Shown: positions 1 through 5,444 of the stretch, in pieces | How positions within the stretch are numbered: the first letter of the stretch is position 1 | Layout: each line of letters starts with the position of its first letter | DNA from: Pseudomonadota bacterium | Lineage (GTDB): Bacteria > Pseudomonadota > Alphaproteobacteria > Rhizobiales > Kaistiaceae | Reading direction: 5' to 3' | DNA length: 5,520 bases | NCBI GenBank assembly: GCA_023433185.1 | Contig: JAEZEN010000512.1 | Coordinates: forward strand, 1-5,520 | Notes under the pieces: model-generated | Seen by the model: the letters and a program-made list of their open reading frames with translations, nothing else | Database searches by the model: none | What the model was told of the DNA's origin: nothing | Position numbers and translations under genes: made by a program

Positions 1-28
1 TGGGCTCGGAGTTGTGTTTAAGAGACAG
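1..28 (+). other. Residual Nextera (Tn5 transposase) adapter sequence at contig end
   Basis: The first 28 bases match, from memory, the 3' 28 bases of the Illumina Nextera read-2 transposase adapter, including the 19-bp Tn5 mosaic end, at 26 of 28 positions. TGGGCTCGGAG (1-11) and AAGAGACAG (20-28) are identical. The differences are T for A at positions 12 and 18. The match sits exactly at the first base and points inward, as expected of untrimmed adapter. The two changes do not turn it into the natural IS50 outer or inner end, and no transposase gene lies beside it. I read it as a library artefact, not as an insertion-sequence end. Confidence 0.9.
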
Positions 29-151
29 GGCGGGATCCGGCCCCGCGCCACGCTTGGGGACCATGGGGGGGCGGCGACGGGAGGCGCGCGGGCACGCACC
101 CTTCGCGACCTGCCCAGGAAAGCGGCGGACGGCGCCCGGCGGCTGAAGGGC

Positions 152-173
152 GCGGCGGCAGTCCCGCCGCCGC
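152..173 (-). terminator. GC hairpin downstream of the ABC-F gene, candidate terminator
   Basis: GCGGCGGC (152-159) and GCCGCCGC (166-173) are perfect 8-bp inverted arms around a 6-base loop. The hairpin starts 12 bases beyond the stop codon of the minus-strand ABC-F gene, where a terminator would be expected. No U-tract follows it on the minus strand, so it is not a canonical intrinsic terminator, and such GC repeats arise easily by chance in this composition. The rest of 29-185 shows no gene I can support. Confidence 0.35.
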
Positions 174-185
174 CGAAGACCGGAC

Positions 186-2006
186 CTAGCCGAGCTCCTC
201 GCGGAGGAGTTCGATCCGCAGCCACTCCTCCTCCATCCGCGAGACCTCGGCCCGCGCCTTCTCGAGCGCGGCGCCGGCTTCGGCGAACCTTCCCGGGTCG
301 CGGGCGTAGAGACCGGCATCGGCGAGCACCGCCTCGAGCCGGGCGATCTCCGCCATACGTGCCTCGATCTCGCCGGGCAGCACCTTGAGCGCGTGCTCGT
401 CCTTGAACGAGAGCCGCCGGCGGGGCGTCGGGGCCGCGGCGGGCGGAGAAGGCCGCGCCGGCGTATCCGCCTTCGGCCTGGCTTCGCCGGGGCGGGCGGC
501 GATGCCGCTTCCGCGTTGCGCCACCATGTCCGAATAGCCGCCGGCATACTCCGTCCAGCGCCCGTCCCGTCCGTCCGCGAGCAGCGTCGAGGTCGCCACG
601 CGGTCGATGAAGTCGCGGTCGTGGCTCGCCATGATCAGCGTGCCGGGATAGTCGGCGAGCATCTCCTGAAGGAGATCGAGGGTCTCGAGGTCGAGGTCGT
701 TGGTCGGCTCGTCGAGGACGAGGAGGTTCGACGGCCGTGCCAGCGCGCGGGCGAGCATCAGCCGGGCCTTCTCGCCGCCCGACAGCACCTTCACCGGCGT
801 CCGCGCCTGCTCGGGGCGGAAGAGGAAATCCTTCATGTAGCCGATGACGTGGCGCGCCTGGCCGCCGACCACGACGTTGTCGCCGCGGCCGCCGGTGAGC
901 GTCGCCGCGACCGTCTCCTCCGGGTCGAGGCTCTCGCGGCGCTGGTCGAGGGTGGCGATCTCGAGGTTGGCACCGAGCTTCACCGTGCCGGCGTCGGGCG
1001 CCAGGGCCCCGGTGAGCAGGTTGATCAGGGTCGTCTTCCCGACCCCGTTGGGGCCGACCACGGCAATCCGGTCGCCACGCTCGATGCGCATCGACACATC
1101 GCGGACGATCGGCCGGTCGCCATAGCTCTTGGCGACGCCGTCCGCCTCGATCACCAGCCTGCCCGAGACCGCGGCTTTGGCCGGCGCAAGTTTCGCGTTG
1201 CCCGTCGGGCGGTTGGCGAGCGCCTCCCTCCGCGCCGCCCGGAACTGCTCCAGCCCGCGCAGCCGTCCCTGGTTGCGCTTCCGTCGCGCCGTCACGCCGT
1301 AGCGCATCCAGTGCTCCTCCTCGGCGATACGCTGGTCGAGCTTGTGGCGGTCGCGCTCCTCGTCCTCGAGCACCTGGTCGCGCCACGCCTCGAAATGGGC
1401 GAAGCCGCGATCGAGGCGGCGCGTGACGCCCCGGTCGAGCCACACCGTCGCCGCCGAGAGCGTCTCGAGGAAGCGCCGGTCGTGGCTGATCATCACCAGC
1501 GCCGAGCGCAGGCCCCTCAGCGTCGTCTCGAGGGCCTCGATGGCGACGAGGTCGAGATGGTTGGTCGGCTCGTCGAGGAGCAGGATGTCCGGTTCGGGCG
1601 CCAGCACCCGGGCCAGCGCCGCCCGCCGCGCCTCGCCGCCGGAGAGGCGGCGCGGATCCTCGTCGCCGCCGAGCCCGAGTTCCTCGATGAGGTAGCGCGC
1701 GCGATAGGCGTCGTCGCCGGGGGCGAGGCCCGCCTCGACATAGGCGAGCACCGAATCGTGGCCGGCGAAATCCGGCTCCTGCGGCAGATAGCGAACCGTC
1801 ACCGACGGCTGCAGGAAGCGCTCGCCCGCGTCGAACGGCGCGAGCCCGGCGGCGATCTTGAGGAGCGTCGACTTCCCGGAGCCGTTCCGCCCCACGATGC
1901 AGAGCCGCTCGCCCGCGGCAACGCTGAGATCGGCGCTTCGCAGGAGCGGCGTTCCGCCGAAGGTCAGGGAAACGTCGCGGAGAAAGAGAAGCGGAGGTGA
2001 CGCCAA
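186..2006 (-). CDS. uup: ABC-F family ATPase, Uup subfamily
   Basis: A soluble 606-residue ATPase with two ABC cassettes and no membrane segment. ABC-F proteins act on ribosomes, and E. coli Uup has also been linked to DNA branch processing and precise transposon excision. Cassette 1 has Walker A GRNGSGKST (39-47), signature LSGGE (121-125), Walker B ILLLDE (141-146) and switch His175. Cassette 2 has GPNGVGKTT (318-326), LSGGE (408-412), LLVLDE (428-433) and His462. All catalytic residues, including Glu146 and Glu433, are present. A charged linker (about 205-275) joins the cassettes. The stretch HVIGYMKDFLF (386-396) before the second signature is typical of Uup. A Pro/Ala/Arg-rich tether (about 500-532) leads to a C-terminal coiled coil (about 540-606), the Uup DNA-binding domain. 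Length is close to E. coli Uup. The start is TTG, with only a weak GGA upstream; it is chosen because MASPPLLFLRDVSLTFGG aligns with usual family N-termini and I see no nearby in-frame ATG or GTG upstream. It is transcribed away from the Lrp gene and is probably unrelated to it. Confidence 0.95.
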   Translation of the reverse strand: MASPPLLFLRDVSLTFGGTPLLRSADLSVAAGERLCIVGRNGSGKSTLLKIAAGLAPFDAGERFLQPSVTVRYLPQEPDFAGHDSVLAYVEAGLAPGDDAYRARYLIEELGLGGDEDPRRLSGGEARRAALARVLAPEPDILLLDEPTNHLDLVAIEALETTLRGLRSALVMISHDRRFLETLSAATVWLDRGVTRRLDRGFAHFEAWRDQVLEDEERDRHKLDQRIAEEEHWMRYGVTARRKRNQGRLRGLEQFRAARREALANRPTGNAKLAPAKAAVSGRLVIEADGVAKSYGDRPIVRDVSMRIERGDRIAVVGPNGVGKTTLINLLTGALAPDAGTVKLGANLEIATLDQRRESLDPEETVAATLTGGRGDNVVVGGQARHVIGYMKDFLFRPEQARTPVKVLSGGEKARLMLARALARPSNLLVLDEPTNDLDLETLDLLQEMLADYPGTLIMASHDRDFIDRVATSTLLADGRDGRWTEYAGGYSDMVAQRGSGIAARPGEARPKADTPARPSPPAAAPTPRRRLSFKDEHALKVLPGEIEARMAEIARLEAVLADAGLYARDPGRFAEAGAALEKARAEVSRMEEEWLRIELLREELG

Positions 2007-2135
2007 TGCGAGATCCGGTCTGCCTGTTGCGCCCTTGGCCTACCCGCGACCCGTCCCGGGATCAACCTCCGCCGCAACCGGCCGGACGGGCTGTGACCCC
2101 GGCGCGGCGGTCTGATAGGGATAGGCCGGAATGCC
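2007..2135. promoter_or_regulatory. Divergent intergenic region between uup and the Lrp-type gene
   Basis: These 129 bp must hold the promoters of both divergent genes. For uup, on the minus strand, TTGATC (complement of 2060-2065) and TAGGCC (complement of 2037-2042) are 17 bp apart, with a fair -35 and a poor -10. For the Lrp gene, CTGTGA (2091-2096) and GATAGG (2114-2119) are also 17 bp apart and equally weak. Two palindromic elements are visible: TCCCGGGA (2054-2061), and the inverted repeat CCCGTCC (2050-2056)/GGACGGG (2084-2090). Either could be an autoregulatory site for the Lrp protein. The region's role is certain by position; the individual elements are weak guesses in GC-rich DNA. 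Confidence 0.3.
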
Positions 2136-2654
2136 GTGACCCATGGGTCCGCCGTGAATCGCCACAAGCTCGACGCCACCGACCTCCGCATCCTTGCCGA
2201 GGTGCAGCGCGACGGCCGCATCACCAAGGTCGCGCTCGCCGAGCGCGTCGGCCTGTCGGCGACACCGTGCTGGAACCGGCTCCGCCGGCTCGAGGCGGCG
2301 GGCATCATCACCGGCTACCATGCGCGACTCTCGACGCGCGCGGTCCTGCCGATCATCGCCGTCTTCGTCGAGGTCAAGCTCGGCGGACACCGCAAGGCCG
2401 ATTTCGACCGCTTCGAGCGGGCCGTCCGCGACGTACCGCAGATCGTGTCGTGCTGGGCGACCGGCGGCAGCATCGACTACATCCTCCGCATCGCCGCCGA
2501 GGACGTGACCGCCTACCAGGCGCTGATCGACGCGCTGCTGGCCCGCGAGATCGGCATCAGCCGCTACTTCACCTTCGTCGTGACCAAGACGGTGAAGGAC
2601 GAGCCGGTGACGCCGCTCGCCGAGATCCTGACGCCCGTCCCGCCGCGACGATGA
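2136..2654 (+). CDS. Lrp/AsnC family transcriptional regulator
   Basis: A 172-residue DNA-binding regulator of the feast/famine type, slightly longer than E. coli Lrp. Residues 12-61 form the winged helix-turn-helix: LDATDLRILAEVQRDGRI, then recognition-helix sequence LSATPCWNRLRRLEAAGII, matching the family pattern of TPC followed by R..RLE..G.I. Residues about 70-160 form the RAM ligand-binding domain with alternating strands and helices, including GGSIDYILRI, the region that usually lines the effector pocket. Family members assemble as dimers to octamers and respond to amino acids. The start is GTG, giving MTHGSAVNRHKLD; a second in-frame GTG at 2154 would give MNRHKLD, closer to many family N-termini and with GGG 8 bases upstream, so either is possible. 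The gene lies 124 bp before the aminotransferase on the same strand, which makes local control of that gene likely. The effector cannot be read from the sequence. Confidence 0.93.
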   Translation: MTHGSAVNRHKLDATDLRILAEVQRDGRITKVALAERVGLSATPCWNRLRRLEAAGIITGYHARLSTRAVLPIIAVFVEVKLGGHRKADFDRFERAVRDVPQIVSCWATGGSIDYILRIAAEDVTAYQALIDALLAREIGISRYFTFVVTKTVKDEPVTPLAEILTPVPPRR

Positions 2655-2718
2655 TTCTTCGGCAGGAAGGGCGACGGGCGAATGATCGCAGCCCGCGGTG
2701 CAGGTAAACAGCCTCCCT

Positions 2719-2774
2719 TTTTGTCCGGGCCGCCTATAGTCCCGGCACCTGCCCTCATCATCTCCGGGACAAAA
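2719..2774 (+). promoter_or_regulatory. Candidate promoter and operator before the aminotransferase
   Basis: The gap between the Lrp gene and the aminotransferase contains TTTTGTCC (2719-2726) and its exact reverse complement GGACAAAA (2767-2774). A second pair uses the same right side: GTCCCGG (2739-2745) and CCGGGAC (2764-2770). GTCC therefore occurs twice in direct orientation, 16 bp apart, and once inverted near the start codon. TATAGT (2735-2740) resembles a -10 box, but no good -35 lies 16-18 bp upstream. If transcription starts near 2747, both left arms are outside the transcript, so an operator read as DNA fits better than an RNA hairpin. Lrp-family proteins often bind several degenerate half-sites. 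The repeats are directly visible; the regulatory role is inferred. Confidence 0.35.
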
Positions 2775-2778
2775 CGCC

Positions 2779-4170
2779 ATGCTCGACGGCGGCAACGAAC
2801 TCGACGCCTGGGATCGCGACCACTTCTTCCACCCATCGACGCACATGGGCATGCATGCCCGCGGCGAGACGCCCAACCGGATCATGGCGGGCGGCGAGGG
2901 CGCCTACGTCGTCGACCGCGACGGACGCCGCAGCCTCGACGCCTTCGCCGGCCTCTACTGCGTCAACGTCGGCTACGGACGGAAGGAGATCGCCGACGCG
3001 ATCGCCGCGCAGGCGAGCAGCCTGCCCTACTACCACGCCTATGCCGGGCACGGCAGCGAGCCCTCGATCCGCCTCGCCAAGATGATCATCGACCGGGCGC
3101 CGAAGGGCATGAGCCGGGTGTTCTTCGGCCTCTCCGGCTCGGACGCCAACGAGACCAACATCAAGCTCGTCTGGTACCTCAACAACGTCCTCGGCCGGCC
3201 GGAGAAGAAGAAGATCATCTCGCGCTGGCGCGGCTATCACGGCTCGGGCGTGATGACCGGAAGTCTGACCGGGCTCGAGCTGTTCCACAACGCCTTCGAC
3301 CTGCCGCGCGCGCCGGTCCTCCACACCGAGGCCCCCTACTTCTACCGCCGCGCCGACCGCGACCTCGACGAGGAAGGCTTCGCGGATTTCTGCGCGGCCC
3401 GGCTCGAGGAGATGATCCTCGCCGAGGGCCCGGAGACGATTGCCGCCTTCATCGGCGAACCGATGCTCGGCACCGGCGGAATCGTGCCGCCGCCGGCGAC
3501 CTATTGGGCGAAGATCCAGGCGGTTCTCCGCCGCCACGACATCCTGCTCATCGCCGACGAGGTGATCACCGGCTTCGGCCGGCTCGGCACCATGTTCGGC
3601 TCGGACTTCTACGGGATGAAGCCTGACCTCATCACCATCGCCAAGGGCCTCACCTCGGCCTACGCGCCGCTCTCCGGCGTGATCGTGTCGGAGAAGACCT
3701 GGCAGGGCCTGGTCAGGGGCGCCGACCAGCTCGGCGCCATCGGCCACGGCTGGACGTATTCGTCGCACCCGCTCTGTGCCGCTGCCGGCGTCGCCAACCT
3801 CGAACTCGTCGACAGCCTCGGGCTGGTCGACAATGCCCGCGAGGTCGGCGCCTATTTCCGTGCCGCGCTGTCGGACGCCGTGGGCGGGCTCGGCATCGTC
3901 GGCGACGTGCGCGGCGAGGGAATGCTCGCAGCCGTCGAGTTCTCCGCCTCCCGCGACCGCTTCGTGCCGTTCGACCCGGCGCTCAAGGTGGGGCCAAAGG
4001 TTGCATCGGCGATCGCCGAGCGCGGCGTGATCGGCCGCGCCATGCCGGGCGGCGACATCCTCGGTTTCGCGCCGCCGCTTTGCCTCACCCGGGACGAGGC
4101 CGATATCATCGTCGCCGCCGCGCGGGGCGCGATCGAATCGGTCGCCGCCGGGCTGCCGCGGCAGGGCTGA
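2779..4170 (+). CDS. Class III PLP-dependent aminotransferase (omega-transaminase type)
   Basis: A 463-residue fold-type I enzyme that moves an amino group from an amine or non-alpha amino acid to a keto acid, usually pyruvate. The sequence closely recalls the alphaproteobacterial omega-transaminase group with solved structures from Ruegeria (for example PDB 3FCR), recognised from memory. Visible PLP residues are GSDAN (120-124) at the phosphate-binding turn, Tyr153-His154-Gly155 stacking on the ring, Asp260 in IADEV binding the pyridine nitrogen, Lys289 in IAKG as the Schiff-base lysine, and Thr326 in HGWTY, which contacts the phosphate across the dimer. Tyr60 in GLYCVNVGY lies in the substrate pocket, and Arg420 in RAMPGGD matches the flexible carboxylate-binding arginine of omega-transaminases. 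Nothing essential is missing. The ATG start has GGGA (2766-2769) nine bases upstream, and WDRDHFFHPSTH is the usual N-terminus of this group. It is followed after 10 bp by the peptidase, clearly one operon. The natural substrate (beta-alanine, beta-amino acid, polyamine or other) cannot be assigned from sequence. Confidence 0.95.
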   Translation: MLDGGNELDAWDRDHFFHPSTHMGMHARGETPNRIMAGGEGAYVVDRDGRRSLDAFAGLYCVNVGYGRKEIADAIAAQASSLPYYHAYAGHGSEPSIRLAKMIIDRAPKGMSRVFFGLSGSDANETNIKLVWYLNNVLGRPEKKKIISRWRGYHGSGVMTGSLTGLELFHNAFDLPRAPVLHTEAPYFYRRADRDLDEEGFADFCAARLEEMILAEGPETIAAFIGEPMLGTGGIVPPPATYWAKIQAVLRRHDILLIADEVITGFGRLGTMFGSDFYGMKPDLITIAKGLTSAYAPLSGVIVSEKTWQGLVRGADQLGAIGHGWTYSSHPLCAAAGVANLELVDSLGLVDNAREVGAYFRAALSDAVGGLGIVGDVRGEGMLAAVEFSASRDRFVPFDPALKVGPKVASAIAERGVIGRAMPGGDILGFAPPLCLTRDEADIIVAAARGAIESVAAGLPRQG

Positions 4171-4176
4171 CGGAGA
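4171..4176 (+). promoter_or_regulatory. Ribosome binding site deciding the peptidase start
   Basis: CGGAGA in the 10-bp gap after the aminotransferase stop places GGAG (4172-4175) five bases before the GTG at 4181. The competing in-frame ATG at 4214 (residue 12) has a G-run directly touching it, too close to work as a Shine-Dalgarno site. This favours the GTG start and translational linkage of the two genes. Confidence 0.6.
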
Positions 4177-4180
4177 CCGC

Positions 4181-5293
4181 GTGACCACAGCGCACCTGAC
4201 GACGCCAGGGGGGATGCCCCGGGCCCGCGCCCTCGGCATTCCCTTCGACGGCGAACCGGGCGCGTGGAACGCGATCACCGACGTGGCCGGCGTGGCCGTC
4301 GGCTACACGACGCTCGTGGCGGGCGACGGGCCGTTGGTCACCGGCCGCGGGCCGATCCGGACCGGGGTGACCGCCATCCTGCCGAGGCCGCCACGGCACT
4401 GCCTAGAGCCGGTGTTCGCCGGCTTTCACAGCCAGAACGGCAACGGCGAGATGACCGGCACCCACATGATCGCCGAGGTGGGCGCCTTCACGCTGCCGGT
4501 GACGATCACCAACACCCATTCCTGCGGCATCGCCCGCGACGCGACCATCGCCTGGGCCAACCGCATCATGCCCGGCGGGCTCGACGATGCCTGGGGGCTG
4601 CCGGTCGCGGCCGAGACCTATGACGGCTTCCTCAACGACATCAACGGCGGGCACGTCCGCGCCGAGCACGTCGCAGCGGCGATCGACGCTGCGGTCGCTG
4701 GACCCCTCGTGGAAGGCAGCGTCGGCGGTGGCACCGGGATGATCTGCTTCGAGTTCAAGGGCGGCTCGGGAACCGCGTCACGGTTGGTCGCGAGCCATGC
4801 CGGCCGGCACACCCTCGGGGTGTTCGTCCAGGCCAATTTCGGCCGCCGCCGCAACCTCACGATCCGTGGCCGGCGCCTCGGCGGCCTGCTCGCCGAGCCG
4901 GCGATGGTCGAGCGGACGCCCAAGCGGGACAAGAGCTCGATCATCGGGGTGCTGGCGACCGACGCGCCGCTGCTGCCACACCAGCTCCGCCGCCTCGCGC
5001 ACCGGATGCCGCTCGGCGTGGCGCTGACCGGCGGCCACGCCTACCACTCCTCCGGCGACATCTTCCTTGCCTTCTCGACGGCCAACGGCGCCGCCCACGC
5101 CGCGCCGGCGGGCGGGCTCCTCCACGCCGCCTTCGTCCCCGACGCCGCCCTCGACCCGTTCTTCGACGCCGCCATCCAGGCCACCGAGGAAGCCATCCTC
5201 AACGCGCTGGTCGCCAACGCCGACATGACGGGACGGGACGGCAATTTCGTCCCTGCCCTGCCGCGCGACCGCGTCGCCGCCGCCTTCGCCTGA
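4181..5293 (+). CDS. S58 (DmpA/BapA) family self-processing aminopeptidase
   Basis: A 370-residue N-terminal nucleophile hydrolase of the P1/S58 family, which includes Ochrobactrum DmpA (L-aminopeptidase, D-esterase/amidase, about 375 residues) and the beta-aminopeptidase BapA. The precursor cuts itself into alpha and beta chains, and the beta chain's new N-terminal Ser is the nucleophile. Expected cleavage here is Ser252|Ser253 in RDKSSIIGVLATDAPLLPHQL, giving chains of about 252 and 118 residues. Other catalytic positions known from the family fall where expected: Tyr147, Asn219 in VQANFG, Ser291 and Asp293 in SSGDIFLAFST; BapA has Glu at the last site. Also conserved are RARALGIPFDG, NAITDVAGVAVGYTT, RTGVTAI, GSVGGGTGM (179-187) and QATEEAILNALVA. 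There is no signal peptide or membrane segment, so it should be cytoplasmic like DmpA and unlike periplasmic BapA. It starts with GTG 10 bp after the aminotransferase. The family is certain; whether it prefers beta-, D- or ordinary L-residues is not. Confidence 0.94.
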   Translation: MTTAHLTTPGGMPRARALGIPFDGEPGAWNAITDVAGVAVGYTTLVAGDGPLVTGRGPIRTGVTAILPRPPRHCLEPVFAGFHSQNGNGEMTGTHMIAEVGAFTLPVTITNTHSCGIARDATIAWANRIMPGGLDDAWGLPVAAETYDGFLNDINGGHVRAEHVAAAIDAAVAGPLVEGSVGGGTGMICFEFKGGSGTASRLVASHAGRHTLGVFVQANFGRRRNLTIRGRRLGGLLAEPAMVERTPKRDKSSIIGVLATDAPLLPHQLRRLAHRMPLGVALTGGHAYHSSGDIFLAFSTANGAAHAAPAGGLLHAAFVPDAALDPFFDAAIQATEEAILNALVANADMTGRDGNFVPALPRDRVAAAFA

Positions 5294-5330
5294 GCCCGGC
5301 GCGCGGGCGGGCCCGCCCCGCCCCGGCTCA
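5291..5330 (+). terminator. GC-rich hairpin at the end of the operon, stop codon in its stem
   Basis: TGAGCC (5291-5296) pairs with GGCTCA (5325-5330), and inside it GGGCGGG (5305-5311) pairs with CCCGCCC (5317-5323) around a 5-base loop. The unpaired part is 8 bases on the left and 1 on the right. The peptidase TGA (5291-5293) forms the outer end of the stem. No T-run follows, so if it ends transcription it does so without a canonical U-tract; a 3'-end stabilising role is the alternative. Position after the last operon gene and before a separate promoter supports a boundary function. Confidence 0.45.
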
Positions 5331-5351
5331 ACGGCGGAACCCGACGACGCC

Positions 5352-5392
5352 CCATGCACCGTGGCGGTGGAACACCTTCCGGCCGTGCATGG
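5352..5392. repeat. Perfect 8-bp inverted repeat upstream of the tRNA promoter
   Basis: CCATGCAC (5352-5359) and GTGCATGG (5385-5392) are exact reverse complements separated by 25 bases. Inside the loop, GGTG (5366-5369) and CACC (5373-5376) can form a small nested stem. The right arm ends 6 bp before the -35 box of the tRNA-Glu promoter. It may be a second terminator-like hairpin for the operon or a protein-binding palindrome. No family is recognised. Confidence 0.5.
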
Positions 5393-5398
5393 AATGCC

Positions 5399-5427
5399 TT
5401 GAAGTGCCCGGACTGGATCGCTATAGA
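5399..5427 (+). promoter_or_regulatory. Sigma70-type promoter of tRNA-Glu
   Basis: TTGAAG (5399-5404) and TATAGA (5422-5427) are separated by exactly 17 bp, with 4 of 6 and 5 of 6 matches to TTGACA and TATAAT. Transcription would start near 5434, about 10 bases before the mature tRNA 5' end, leaving a short leader for RNase P to remove. This is the best promoter in the window, and its position makes the assignment convincing. Confidence 0.75.
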
Positions 5428-5444
5428 GAGGGCGCCCAAGGCAA

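Noticed and set aside
10..28. Natural Tn5/IS50 transposon end
   Set aside because: The preceding bases 1-9 are part of the Nextera adapter, no transposase gene is present, and the pattern fits the mosaic end better than the IS50 outer or inner ends.
14..388. Open frame of 124 codons on the plus strand at the left end
   Set aside because: It starts inside the adapter sequence and runs antisense into the ABC-F C-terminus; its protein is low-complexity Arg/Pro/Ala.
393..2000. Open frame of 535 codons on the plus strand opposite the ABC-F gene
   Set aside because: It is Arg/Val/Glu-rich with no recognisable domain and lies entirely antisense to a gene with all ABC motifs; high third-position GC removes stops from the opposite strand.
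2050..2090. Inverted repeat CCCGTCC/GGACGGG as a terminator
   Set aside because: It lies between divergent gene starts, where no terminator is expected, and has a 27-base loop; at most it is an operator or chance.
2040..2885. Open frame of 281 codons on the minus strand across the Lrp-type gene
   Set aside because: It covers a clear regulator on the other strand and runs through both intergenic regions with no motif; treated as a shadow.
4214..4216. ATG as an alternative peptidase start (MPRARALGIPF)
   Set aside because: The G-run upstream touches the ATG, leaving no Shine-Dalgarno spacing, while GTG 4181 has a well-placed GGAG.
2758..4278. Open frame of 506 codons on the minus strand across the aminotransferase
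   Set aside because: It has no recognisable domain and is antisense to an aminotransferase with every catalytic residue; it is a composition shadow.
4778..5359. Open frame of 193 codons on the minus strand over the peptidase beta chain
   Set aside because: It is Gly/Val/Arg-rich with no domain and is antisense to highly conserved S58 motifs.
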